Below the pieces are notes generated by a model, which saw nothing but the letters and a program-made list of their open reading frames with translations, had not been told where the DNA came from and searched no databases. A stretch of 64,000 bases of DNA from Leeuwenhoekiella marinoflava DSM 3653 (GTDB taxonomy: Bacteria; Bacteroidota; Bacteroidia; Flavobacteriales; Flavobacteriaceae). Shown one piece after another: positions 1-8,787 of this stretch. The position numbers were made by a program, and so were the translations under genes. The number at the start of each line of letters is the position of its first letter. Position 1 is the first letter of the stretch. The stretch covers positions 1 to 64,000 of the forward strand of contig NZ_FQUN01000025.1 in assembly GCF_900129005.1 (NCBI RefSeq), written 5' to 3'.

Positions 1-1
1 T

Positions 2-274
2 AGTGGCGTAGTGCCTTTTGAATACACTTCTGGGACCAGTATTCATAGAAAGTCCAGAATACATCCAATGGCCAACAGGACGCTTAAAAAACATCTGCAT
101 ATGAGTGCCTTGGCCGCTATCAATCATGATCCCGATATCAGAGCGTATTATTTGCGGAAAGTTGAGGAAGGAAAAAACAAAATGCTGATTATAAATAATG
201 TTAGAAACAAACTTGTACATAGGATATGTGCCGTCGTTAAAAGAGAGCAACCCTATGTCAAAAATGTAGCCTAA
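2..274 (+). CDS. IS110-family transposase, C-terminal end (gene cut by window start)
   Basis: This is the last 90 residues of a transposase whose beginning lies outside the window; the reading frame is open from the first bases. The stretch with TSGTSIHRKSRI, then ANRTLKKHLHMSALAAI, then a Lys-rich tail (GKNKML) and a final basic R-x-x-P-Y segment is the typical end of the transposase_20 (IS116/IS110/IS902) domain. In this family the C-terminal part carries the conserved serine region, while the DEDD RuvC-like catalytic part would be upstream and unseen. No terminal inverted repeat is seen behind the stop, as expected for IS110 elements. Whether the element is intact cannot be told. It is the only insertion-sequence gene in the window and lies directly upstream of a heavy-metal efflux operon. 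Confidence 0.85.
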   Translation, partial: SGVVPFEYTSGTSIHRKSRIHPMANRTLKKHLHMSALAAINHDPDIRAYYLRKVEEGKNKMLIINNVRNKLVHRICAVVKREQPYVKNVA

Positions 275-338
275 ACCTTTTTGCATTTTTTCTTGGTTTT
301 AACATGGAAATCTTATTTCACGTTTTTATATTATTATC

Positions 339-3300
339 ATGCTTAATGCTATTATAAATTTTAGCATCAGGAATAAGTTGATTATCCTGTTGCTAACCGC
401 CGCGATCGTTGCTTTTGGGCTGTATTCGCTTTCTCAAATTTCTTTGGGAGCTGTTCCTGATGTAACGAACAATCAGGTGCAGGTTATTACCACTTCAGAC
501 AATCTTTCTACTGTAGATATGGAGCAATTCATCACCTATCCGGTTGAGCTGGAGATGGCCAATTTACCGGGGGTGAAAGAAATTCGTTCGGTATCAAAGT
601 TTGGACTTTCAGTTGTTACTGTTGTGTTTGAAGACGATATGGGAACCTACTTGCCTCGTCAGCTTTTAGCTGAAAAAATTCAGTCTGCTTCTGAAAAAAT
701 CCCTTCCAGTTTTGGAACACCGCAAATGGGACCTATCACAACAGGTCTTGGTGAGATCTATCAATATGTACTTGATGTAAAGCCGGGTTATGAAAATAAA
801 TACTCAGCTACAGATTTGCGCACGATACAAGACTGGGTTGTAAAACGCCAGCTTTCGGGTATTCCCGGAGTGGTAGAGATCAATTCTTGGGGTGGATATC
901 TCAAGCAATATGAGGTTGCCATCAATACGCAAAAACTGAACGCGATGCAAATCACAGCGGCTCAGGTTTTTGAAGCTTTAGAGAAAAACAACAGTATCGC
1001 CGGCGGAGGTTATATTGAAAAAAGCAATCGGGCTTATTTTATTAGAGGAGAAGGTCTGGCGACTAGTTTGGACGATATTGAGAATAGTGTCGTCGCCAAT
1101 CATAACGGCATTCCCGTTTATATAAAAGATGTTGCTTCGGTAGGTTTTGGTCACGCTACACGTTTTGGTGCAATTACCGGTAATGGAGAAGGGGAAAAGG
1201 TCTTAGGGCAAATCATGATGCTTAAAGGCGCTAGCTCTAACGACGTTATTAAAGCGGTAAAAGAGCGGGTTAGTGAGATTGAATCTTCACTCCCGGAAGG
1301 GGTTTATATCAATGCTTTTTTAGATCGAAGTGAACTCATTGCTAAAACCACTTTTACCATAAGTGAGAACCTAATCTTAGGATTTCTCATTGTGATCTTT
1401 GTCGTTATTCTTCTTTTAGGAAACTGGCGCAGTGGACTCATAGTCGCTTCGGTCATTCCCTTATGTTTGCTTTTCGCACTGGGAATGATGCATATTTTTG
1501 ATGTAGATGCAAACCTGCTGAGTCTGGGAGCTATTGACTTTGGGATTATTATAGACGGTGCTGTGATCATCGTAGAATTTATAGCCTATAAAATGGCGCA
1601 GAGTCAGCAAAGCATCAACAATCTTTCGGCTAAAGAAACACAGGCTATTAAGAATGAAATCACCCGAGACGCTGCTGCTACGATGATGAATTCGGCAGTA
1701 TTTGGTCAGTTGATTATTCTTATCGTTTTTATTCCTATTCTTTCATTAAGTGGGGTAGAAGGTAAAATGTTTATACCGATGGCGCTGGTATTCAGCTTTG
1801 CTGTAATAGGCGCGATGTTGTTGTGTTTTACCTATGTGCCGGTAACAGCTTCTTTATTTTTAAAAGCCGAAACACCTTCAGACCGAAATATTTCAGTACG
1901 CTTGGTCAATTTTTTAAAGCAGAAATACGAGCGCGTTATTCATTGGGCTCTAGACTCCAGAAAATTGGTTGTTGGCCTTTCGGTAGGTCTTATGGCAATC
2001 GCGGTTTACCTTTTCACAACGATGGGTGGTGAGTTTGTGCCGCAATTAGATGAAGGGGATTTTGTGATTCAGCCTATTTTAAAAACGGGAACTTCATTGA
2101 GTGGTACGATAGCAAAAACCACCCAGATCGAAAAAATACTCCTAGATAAATTCCCCGAAGTCAAACAGGTAGTTAGTCGTATAGGTGCTGCTGAGGTTCC
2201 TACAGATCCTATGTCTATGGAAGACAGCGACGTGATCATCACGCTTAAAGATAAAAGCGAATGGGTGTCTGCGGATTCTAAAGACGAACTTGCAGCGCGT
2301 TTTAAGGAAGCGCTGAGTATCATTCCCGGAATGGGAATTGAATTCACACAGCCTATCGAAATGCGTTTTAATGAGTTGATTACCGGGGTTCGGGCAGATA
2401 TTGCCATCAAGATTTTTGGTGAAGATCTGGAGGTGCTCAATCAAAAAGGGAATCAAATACGGGATCTCATCGCTGATGTTGAGGGCGCAGCAGATATTTC
2501 GGTAGAAAAAGTAACCGGTCTGCCTCAGATGAGTGTGAACTATAACCGGGCTAAAATAGCCCGCTACGGATTGAATATTTCTGATCTCAATGATCTTATT
2601 AAGATGGGTTTCTCCGGGGAAACTGTTGGGAATATTTTTGAAGGGGAGAAGCGTTTTGATCTGGTTGTACGTCTTGAAGAAGCACAACGACAGGATATAG
2701 ATAATCTCCAAAATCTGTATGTAGATACGCCTATGGGGAACAAGGTTCGCCTGAGCGAACTGGCAACGATACATTATACAAAAGGAGCGGCTAAAATATC
2801 AAGAGATGACACGCGGCGGCGTATTGTGGTTGGTGTCAATGTGCGTAACCGTGATTTGCAATCTGTGGTAGATGAGATTCAGGGGATTGTAAAAAACAAT
2901 GTCAAACTTCCGGTGGGGTACAGTATAGATTATGGTGGGCAGTTTGAGAATTTGCAGAGCGCAACTTCCCGGCTTCAAATTGCAGTGCCGGTGGCGCTTT
3001 TACTCATATTCATTATGCTGTATTTTGCTTTCAAATCGGTTAAAGAAGCCTTGCTGATTTTTACGGCGATTCCACTTGCTGCTGTGGGCGGAATCTTCTT
3101 GTTGTGGTTGCGTGATATGCCGTTTAGTATTTCTGCCGGTGTTGGTTTTATTGCCCTTTTTGGTATTGCTGTGCTCAACGGTATCGTAATGCTCGAGCAT
3201 TTTAAAGCATTAAAAAAAGAAGGAATAACCGATATGCGTGAACTCATAACGCGTGGCGCAACAGATCGTCTAAGGGCCGTATTATTAACAGCTACTGCAG

Positions 3301-4667
3301 CGGCTTTGGGTTTTCTGCCTATGGCAATTTCTACTAATGCCGGTGCTGAAGTACAACGCCCGTTGGCTACAGTAGTTATTGGTGGTTTGATCTCTGCGAC
3401 TTTGCTTACGCTGGTGGTCTTGCCGGTTTTGGTATCGTGGTTTGATAAAGATTTAAAAAAGGAAAGCGATATGCATTTTACAAATAAAGGAACATCAATG
3501 CTGCTTATTCTGATTTTGATGGGTGGTTTTGCACAGGCACAGGAGGTAAGTAATTTTGAGCAAGTCAAAGAGCTGGCTTATGAAAACAACGCCGGTATCA
3601 AAGCTGCCGGTTTACGCAGTGAGGCAGCAAGCGCAGCGATAGGCAGCGCGTTTTCTTTTGATAAAACCGAAGTATATTATCATTATGACGAAAACAATTT
3701 GGCTTCTAACAACAGGCCTATTGATGTTTTTGGAGTCAGCCAGACGTTTGCGTTTCCTACGGTTTATTTTGCACAGGCAAAAGCAAATAAGGCCAGTTAT
3801 AGGGTCGCCACAACACAATCTGAACTCGTAAAACTGGAACTCGAGCGCAGTTTAGCTAATGCGTATTACACCTTGCAGTATGTAAATGAAAAGCTTCGAC
3901 TGTATCGAGGTTTAGACAGTATTTATCAGAATTTTGCTTACGCAGCAAAGCGCAGATTTGAGTTGGGTGAAAGCAATTACCTCGAGAAAATTTCAGCGCA
4001 AGCCAAACAAAAAGAAATAGAAACGAAACGCAAACAAGTTGTAGAAGAACTTGAGGCTGCTCAAATACACTTAAAACAATTAGTACAGGTAGATACACTT
4101 GTGGTCAATCCGGAATCAATGGAGCGCCTTTTACCCACAACTACACAAGAAAATACTGCTGTTGCTAACGCTTTTTATGATTCTAAAATTGACTTGGCAG
4201 AAGCGCAAAAAAAGCTCAGCGCACAAGAACTTTTACCCGATTTGACGGTAAATTATTTTCAGGGATCTAATGACGGACTAGATAAAAACCTGATTGGATA
4301 TCAGTTTGGGGTGAAAATCCCTTTGTTCTTTTCCGGAGCATCAAGTCGTATAAAAACGGCAAAAATAGAAGCTGAAGCTGCCGGTCAGGAAGCTGCGAAT
4401 TATAAAATTCAGCTTCAGGCGCGAATTACAAGTCTTAAAAGCCAACTTAATAAATATACAGAAAGCCTCAATTATTACGATACCGAAGGTAAAGCGCTGG
4501 CAGACGAGCTTGAGAAAACGGCAATCTCAAGCTATAAAAGCGGGGAGGTAAATTTCTTTGAATACATTCAGATTTTACAGCAGGCGTATGATATTAAACT
4601 CGCGTATTTAGAGAGTTTGCATCAGTACAACCAAACCGTTATTCAACTCAACTACATTCTACTTTAA
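339..4667 (+). CDS. CzcA/CusA-type heavy-metal RND efflux pump fused to a TolC/CzcC-like outer-membrane factor
   Basis: The 1442-residue protein joins two proteins that are usually separate. Residues 1 to about 1040 form a heavy-metal RND pump: an N-terminal membrane helix, two large periplasmic loops and two groups of membrane helices. The membrane-helix-4 signature DFGIIIDGAVIIVE, with D400, D406 and E413, is the Zn/Co/Cd/Ni (CzcA) form rather than the Cu/Ag (CusA) form. From about residue 1045 a signal-peptide-like stretch (MLLILILMGGFAQAQ) leads into a TolC-like outer-membrane factor with long heptad-rich helices to the C-terminus. This fused form is common in Bacteroidota. The adaptor gene follows 7 bp behind, so both are surely one operon. 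Pumping of divalent cations out of the periplasm or cytoplasm is inferred; the exact metal is not known. Confidence 0.93.
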   Translation: MLNAIINFSIRNKLIILLLTAAIVAFGLYSLSQISLGAVPDVTNNQVQVITTSDNLSTVDMEQFITYPVELEMANLPGVKEIRSVSKFGLSVVTVVFEDDMGTYLPRQLLAEKIQSASEKIPSSFGTPQMGPITTGLGEIYQYVLDVKPGYENKYSATDLRTIQDWVVKRQLSGIPGVVEINSWGGYLKQYEVAINTQKLNAMQITAAQVFEALEKNNSIAGGGYIEKSNRAYFIRGEGLATSLDDIENSVVANHNGIPVYIKDVASVGFGHATRFGAITGNGEGEKVLGQIMMLKGASSNDVIKAVKERVSEIESSLPEGVYINAFLDRSELIAKTTFTISENLILGFLIVIFVVILLLGNWRSGLIVASVIPLCLLFALGMMHIFDVDANLLSLGAIDFGIIIDGAVIIVEFIAYKMAQSQQSINNLSAKETQAIKNEITRDAAATMMNSAVFGQLIILIVFIPILSLSGVEGKMFIPMALVFSFAVIGAMLLCFTYVPVTASLFLKAETPSDRNISVRLVNFLKQKYERVIHWALDSRKLVVGLSVGLMAIAVYLFTTMGGEFVPQLDEGDFVIQPILKTGTSLSGTIAKTTQIEKILLDKFPEVKQVVSRIGAAEVPTDPMSMEDSDVIITLKDKSEWVSADSKDELAARFKEALSIIPGMGIEFTQPIEMRFNELITGVRADIAIKIFGEDLEVLNQKGNQIRDLIADVEGAADISVEKVTGLPQMSVNYNRAKIARYGLNISDLNDLIKMGFSGETVGNIFEGEKRFDLVVRLEEAQRQDIDNLQNLYVDTPMGNKVRLSELATIHYTKGAAKISRDDTRRRIVVGVNVRNRDLQSVVDEIQGIVKNNVKLPVGYSIDYGGQFENLQSATSRLQIAVPVALLLIFIMLYFAFKSVKEALLIFTAIPLAAVGGIFLLWLRDMPFSISAGVGFIALFGIAVLNGIVMLEHFKALKKEGITDMRELITRGATDRLRAVLLTATAAALGFLPMAISTNAGAEVQRPLATVVIGGLISATLLTLVVLPVLVSWFDKDLKKESDMHFTNKGTSMLLILILMGGFAQAQEVSNFEQVKELAYENNAGIKAAGLRSEAASAAIGSAFSFDKTEVYYHYDENNLASNNRPIDVFGVSQTFAFPTVYFAQAKANKASYRVATTQSELVKLELERSLANAYYTLQYVNEKLRLYRGLDSIYQNFAYAAKRRFELGESNYLEKISAQAKQKEIETKRKQVVEELEAAQIHLKQLVQVDTLVVNPESMERLLPTTTQENTAVANAFYDSKIDLAEAQKKLSAQELLPDLTVNYFQGSNDGLDKNLIGYQFGVKIPLFFSGASSRIKTAKIEAEAAGQEAANYKIQLQARITSLKSQLNKYTESLNYYDTEGKALADELEKTAISSYKSGEVNFFEYIQILQQAYDIKLAYLESLHQYNQTVIQLNYILL

Positions 4668-4674
4668 AAGCATA

Positions 4675-5844
4675 ATGATGAAAAATTCAATAAAAATACT
4701 CGCGCAGATAAGTCTATTGGTCTTGCTGATAAGCTGCGGAACTAAAGAAAATAAGTCCGATTCTAAAGAAGAAACTCATGAGCGTCTGACAGATGTTACA
4801 GTAACTCAGGCCCAATTTAAAAATGAAGGTATGACTTTGGGAAGCATCAAAGAAAGTTCTTTTCCAGACTGGGTTGAAGCCAGCGGGATGATTGATGTTC
4901 CGCCAGAAAATAGAGCGGTTATAACGGCATTTATGGGTGGTTATATTAAAAATAATCCGTTGCTTATTGGCGATGCCGTAAAAAAAGGTCAGGTTTTGAT
5001 CACGCTAGAGAACCCGGAGTTTGTAGAAATTCAGCAGCAGTTTCAAGAATTGGCAGAACAGCTCAATTACCTTAAATCTGAGTACGAGCGTCAGCAGGCT
5101 TTAGTAGCAGAGAACATCACTTCTAAAAAGAATTTCTTAAAGGCAGAAAGTGAATATAAACGCAGCGTTGCGACCTATACCGGTTTGCGTAAAAAATTAC
5201 AAATGCTGCACATCAATCCGGAGCGGGTTCTGCAGGGTGATTACACTTCTCAGGCGAGTATTTACGCGCCAATTACCGGCACGATCGCAGAGACTTTTGT
5301 GAGTAAGGGTAGCTACGTTTCATCTGCAGATCCTATTATGGAAATCGTAGATGTAGCTCATATTCATCTGGAACTTGAAGTTTTTGAGCAAGATATGCTA
5401 AAGGTAAAAAAAGGTCAGAAAATTAAGTTTAGAATCCCCGAGTCTTCCGATGAATTTTACGAAGGAGAAGTTCATTTAATAGGAAATTCGTTGAATCAAG
5501 AAGGTAGAACGGTTACCGTTCACGGTCATTTAGAACATGAAGGCAGAACACCAAATTTTGCGGTAGGGATGTTTATTGAAGCGCAAATTGAAACCGGAGA
5601 AACCACTGCAATGGGTATTGCACAGGAGTCAGTTGTAGACATGGGGGATGCCTATTATCTTTTGCAATTGCAGCAGCAAGAAGGAGGAGATTATTTTTTC
5701 AATCAAGTTCAAGTCGAAATAGGTAAAACACGCAATGGCTATACTGAAATTAAAAATACTGCTGATTTTTCTAAGGGAGCTCAATTCTTAGGGAAAGGTG
5801 CTTTTGAGCTTATTAAAGAGGGTTCAGAGGGGCACTCACATTAA
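4675..5844 (+). CDS. Periplasmic adaptor subunit of heavy-metal RND efflux pump (CzcB/CusB-like)
   Basis: This 389-residue membrane-fusion protein would link the RND pump encoded just upstream to its outer-membrane channel. The N-terminus has a lipoprotein signal with lipobox LLISC, so it should be anchored by lipid after cleavage before the Cys at about residue 22. Then follow a biotinyl-lipoyl half motif (GGYIKNNPLLIGDAVKKGQV), a helical hairpin rich in Gln, Glu and Leu (about residues 120-180), the second lipoyl half (SIYAPITGTIAETFVSKGSY) and a beta-barrel domain. The C-terminus ends in a His-containing tail (EGHSH) that might bind metal. Two ATGs lie next to each other at 4675 and 4678; either may be used. 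The operon seems to end here. Confidence 0.92.
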   Translation: MMKNSIKILAQISLLVLLISCGTKENKSDSKEETHERLTDVTVTQAQFKNEGMTLGSIKESSFPDWVEASGMIDVPPENRAVITAFMGGYIKNNPLLIGDAVKKGQVLITLENPEFVEIQQQFQELAEQLNYLKSEYERQQALVAENITSKKNFLKAESEYKRSVATYTGLRKKLQMLHINPERVLQGDYTSQASIYAPITGTIAETFVSKGSYVSSADPIMEIVDVAHIHLELEVFEQDMLKVKKGQKIKFRIPESSDEFYEGEVHLIGNSLNQEGRTVTVHGHLEHEGRTPNFAVGMFIEAQIETGETTAMGIAQESVVDMGDAYYLLQLQQQEGGDYFFNQVQVEIGKTRNGYTEIKNTADFSKGAQFLGKGAFELIKEGSEGHSH

Positions 5845-5898
5845 TTCTATCTCAATTAAAATCAGTAAGTTTCAGGGGTTTTTAATACAGTTTTTGAT

Positions 5899-6888
5899 AT
5901 GGAAAAAAGTTTTGTACTGATTGTGTCGCTTTTTGTGACTGCAATAGGTTTTACGCAGCGATTTACAGCAAAAAAGAATATTCCCTTAGATTCTATTCGG
6001 TTGAGTGATCCCTATATTTTAGCGGATGAAGCTTCACAAACCTATTATATGACGGGTACCGGAGGAAGACTTTGGAAGAGTAAAGACCTTAAGTATTGGG
6101 AAGGAGCATTTAAAGTAACAGATACCGACCCCGATTCATGGATGGGACCAAGACCTATGATTTGGGCGGCAGAACTGCACCAATACAAGGGCAACTATTA
6201 CGACTTTGCTACCTTTACGAATCGTGCTGTAAAGATTGATACTGTAGATGGAAACGTTATAGAACGTCGTGCCAGCCACGTTTTGGTTAGCAATACGCCG
6301 GAAGGCCCATACAAACCGATGGAAGACGAGATTTATCTACCTGCAGATAGACCAACACTTGACGGTACATTTTGGGTGGATAAAGATGGAAAACCCTATA
6401 TGATTTACTGCGGTGAATGGTTAGAAAAGGGTAACGGTACGATGGAGAAAATAGAACTAAAACCTGATTTAAGTGGTTCTATTGGAGCAGGAGAATTGCT
6501 TTTTAAAGCAAGTGATTCACCGTGGAGCCGTGAAAAAGATAAGAACGGAAACGACAAGAACAGTAAAGTGACTGACGGTCCTTTTTTATTTAAAACCGAA
6601 ACCGGAAAACTGGGGATGATTTGGACCAGCTGGATTTATGATGAATACGTGCAAGGTGTGGCCTATTCTAAAAGCGGTACGCTAGACGGCCCGTGGATTC
6701 AGGAAGAAGAACCCATTACGCCGCGTAATTTTGGACACGGTATGTTATTCACCTCTTTTGAAGGAAAGACTTTAATGGCTGTGCACAGTCACGAAGTTGT
6801 AAACGGCAATTACCATCGGGTCCCGCACTTGTTTGAAGTAGATCTGTCCGGAGATAAATTAAAGGTCGTTGCGCCTTATAAACCTTAA
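5899..6888 (+). CDS. Secreted family-43 glycoside hydrolase
   Basis: A 329-residue protein with a signal peptide (about residues 1-20) and a five-bladed beta-propeller GH43 fold, a family that acts mainly on arabinose-, xylose- or galactose-containing glycans. The catalytic base is visible as D37 in LSDPYI, and the pKa-modulating Asp as D155 in DGTFW. At the expected general-acid place the motif reads VTDGPFLF, so an Asp (D226) stands where many family members have Glu (EGP). The substrate cannot be named. The gene stands alone: no SusCD pair, sulfatase or other glycosidase is close by. It is followed by a strong bidirectional terminator. The start ATG at 5899 fits the signal peptide. Confidence 0.85.
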   Translation: MEKSFVLIVSLFVTAIGFTQRFTAKKNIPLDSIRLSDPYILADEASQTYYMTGTGGRLWKSKDLKYWEGAFKVTDTDPDSWMGPRPMIWAAELHQYKGNYYDFATFTNRAVKIDTVDGNVIERRASHVLVSNTPEGPYKPMEDEIYLPADRPTLDGTFWVDKDGKPYMIYCGEWLEKGNGTMEKIELKPDLSGSIGAGELLFKASDSPWSREKDKNGNDKNSKVTDGPFLFKTETGKLGMIWTSWIYDEYVQGVAYSKSGTLDGPWIQEEEPITPRNFGHGMLFTSFEGKTLMAVHSHEVVNGNYHRVPHLFEVDLSGDKLKVVAPYKP

Positions 6889-6891
6889 ATT

Positions 6892-6926
6892 AAAAGAGGG
6901 TGTTGACCTAATCAACACCCTCTTTT
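6892..6926. terminator. Bidirectional intrinsic terminator between GH43 and SDR genes
   Basis: A perfect 15-bp inverted repeat (arms 6892-6906 and 6912-6926, loop of 5) with A-run on one side and T-run on the other. It lies between two convergent genes and can end transcription from both. Confidence 0.9.
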
Positions 6927-6939
6927 AACTTTTAATAAT

Positions 6940-7704
6940 TTAAAGCATCATTCCTCCTGAAGCTTCAATGCGTTGACCGTTTATCCATCGGGCTTCTGGA
7001 GAACATAAAAAGGCTACAATGCCACCTATATCTTCAGGCAATCCCGCACGACCCAGAGCGGTGATGTTTGCTACCATCTCATTGGCTTTTTCATCATCTC
7101 TTACACGACCGTTTCCAAAATCGGTTTCTATAGCTCCCGGAGCAACCACATTAGCGGTGATTTTTCGACCTCCTAATTCTTTCGCCAAATAGCGCGTAAG
7201 TACTTCAACAGCGCCTTTCATAGAAGCGTACGTTGAAGAACCCGGCAAACTAAAACGTGCCAGACCTGAAGAAATAGTTATAATACGGCCACCGTCATTC
7301 ATAAAAGGCAAGGCTTTTTGAGTCAGAAAAAACACCCCTTTATGGTGAATGTTTACCATCTCATCAAACTGCTCTTCGGTAGTTTCCATAAACGGGGCAT
7401 ACAAGGCGGTACCGGCATTGTTGATGAGAAAATCAAAATTAGAGCTGCCTGTTTCTTCTTTTAAATGCGTTGTAACTTCAGCTATAAAGTTATCAAAGCT
7501 TGCCACTTTTGCCGTGTCTAACTGTAGCGCCAATGCTTTTTGACCCAGATTAGTGATCTCTTCTGTTACTTCGTCTGCAGCTTCTTTATTACTGTGGTAG
7601 GTAAAGATGATATCAGTTTCTTTTTTGGCAAGGCTTAACGCCATATCCCTTCCTAAACCGCGACTTGCACCGGTTATTACTGCTATTTTGTTTCTGGTTT
7701 CCAT
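6940..7704 (-). CDS. SDR family NAD(P)-dependent oxidoreductase
   Basis: A 254-residue classical short-chain dehydrogenase/reductase. The Rossmann glycine motif TGASRGLG is at residues 11-18, NNAG at 95-98, the catalytic Ser near 145, and Tyr159/Lys163 in the YxxxK motif (YASMK). The ending WINGQRIEASGGMML is the usual SDR C-terminus, close to FabG-type enzymes. After the first beta-strands the dinucleotide site (TYHSN) suggests NADP use, but this is a guess. The substrate is unknown. An AraC-type regulator lies 101 bp upstream on the same strand. In Bacteroidota such SDR/AraC pairs are common and the regulator often controls the reductase; here that is only an inference from the neighbourhood. 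Confidence 0.9.
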   Translation of the reverse strand: METRNKIAVITGASRGLGRDMALSLAKKETDIIFTYHSNKEAADEVTEEITNLGQKALALQLDTAKVASFDNFIAEVTTHLKEETGSSNFDFLINNAGTALYAPFMETTEEQFDEMVNIHHKGVFFLTQKALPFMNDGGRIITISSGLARFSLPGSSTYASMKGAVEVLTRYLAKELGGRKITANVVAPGAIETDFGNGRVRDDEKANEMVANITALGRAGLPEDIGGIVAFLCSPEARWINGQRIEASGGMML

Positions 7705-7805
7705 ATGTATTTATTAATTAAAAGTACAGTACAAAGGTCTTAGAAACCAGACTACCCTATTTGCAAACATCAAAGTATTGTTTACAAAATTCAAATCATA
7801 AACGC

Positions 7806-8744
7806 TTAATTTCTGAAATGGAGTGGAGAAAGGCTGGTTTGTTTTTTAAAGAAGTTGGAAAAATGCGCCACTTCTTCAAAACCTAAACTAAAAGCAATTT
7901 CAGAAACCGTCCAATCGGTTTGTTTAAGCAGGATTTTTGCTTCCTGAAGCATACGTTTTGTAATGATCTCTGTGGTCGTGTTTCCCAGATTGTCTTTTAA
8001 AACTTTGTTGAGGTGATTTACATGAATGGCAAGCCGTTCAGCATATTCTTTTGCAGAGCGTAAGCTAAGTCTTTGGCTGGGTGATTCTATAGGAAACTGA
8101 CGCTCTAATAATTCTATAAACAGAGAGATAATGCGCTTTGCGGCGTTTTGCCCTTCATTGATTTGGTGACCCGGTTTTAATTTTTGACCGTAATGAATGA
8201 GTTCGATTAAATAGGTGCGTAGCAAATCGTATTTAAACTCATAATCTGAGTTTATCTCCGCTTTCATTTTCTCAAAAATCACAGCAATTTCTTTGGCCTG
8301 TTCATCAGTAATTTCAAATACAGGAAGGCTTCCGGGCTTAAAAATGGGGAGTTGATCCAGATTGATTCCACTTTTGCTTTGCATCAAAAAAGCATCGGTA
8401 AAAACGCAAAAATGGCCTTGCTGATTTTCATCAAGCGGTACCCAGTGATAGGGCACTTTTGGAGTGGCAAAAAGCAACGCATTTGCGTTGATCTCGATGA
8501 CCTTATCTGCATATTCCGCCCTGTTTTTCCCACGAATAAGACTTATCTTGTAATACGCACGCCGGTTGTATGGCATCTGGTTTTTCTTCTTGACTTCGCT
8601 GATGGTTTCTGCGATATCAAAAATGTTGAAGTGCCCAATTTCCTTATGAATCTTAGGTGGTAAAATACTGTTGATGTCTTTCCCGGTAAAAGCCGCAGCT
8701 TCTTTGTAGAAATCCTCAAGACTGATATTCTTAATATCCATCAC
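7806..8744 (-). CDS. AraC family transcriptional regulator
   Basis: A 312-residue regulator. The C-terminal 100 residues hold the double helix-turn-helix of the AraC/XylS family: AIHVNHLNKVLKDNLG for the first and WTVSEIAFSLGFEEVAHFSN for the second, followed by the typical FKKQTSLSPLHFRN ending. The N-terminal part (about 1-200) would be a cupin-like ligand domain. Two adjacent ATGs open the gene (8744 and 8741). A TATCTTTG box lies 20 bp upstream. The gene points towards the SDR gene and probably regulates it; the ligand is not known. Confidence 0.9.
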   Translation of the reverse strand: MMDIKNISLEDFYKEAAAFTGKDINSILPPKIHKEIGHFNIFDIAETISEVKKKNQMPYNRRAYYKISLIRGKNRAEYADKVIEINANALLFATPKVPYHWVPLDENQQGHFCVFTDAFLMQSKSGINLDQLPIFKPGSLPVFEITDEQAKEIAVIFEKMKAEINSDYEFKYDLLRTYLIELIHYGQKLKPGHQINEGQNAAKRIISLFIELLERQFPIESPSQRLSLRSAKEYAERLAIHVNHLNKVLKDNLGNTTTEIITKRMLQEAKILLKQTDWTVSEIAFSLGFEEVAHFSNFFKKQTSLSPLHFRN

Positions 8745-8763
8745 TTAGCTTAGTTGTAAAAAT

Positions 8764-8771
8764 CAAAGATA
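8764..8771 (-). promoter_or_regulatory. Putative -7 element of the araC-type gene
   Basis: TATCTTTG on the minus strand fits the Bacteroidota TAnnTTTG consensus and lies about 20 bp before the start codon. No clear -33 TTTG was found. Confidence 0.5.
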
Positions 8772-8787
8772 AGCAAATACGCAATAG

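Noticed and set aside
2142-2774. A 210-residue open frame on the minus strand inside the RND pump gene
   Set aside because: It is antisense to a strongly conserved coding sequence, has no family pattern and no start signal; a shadow frame.
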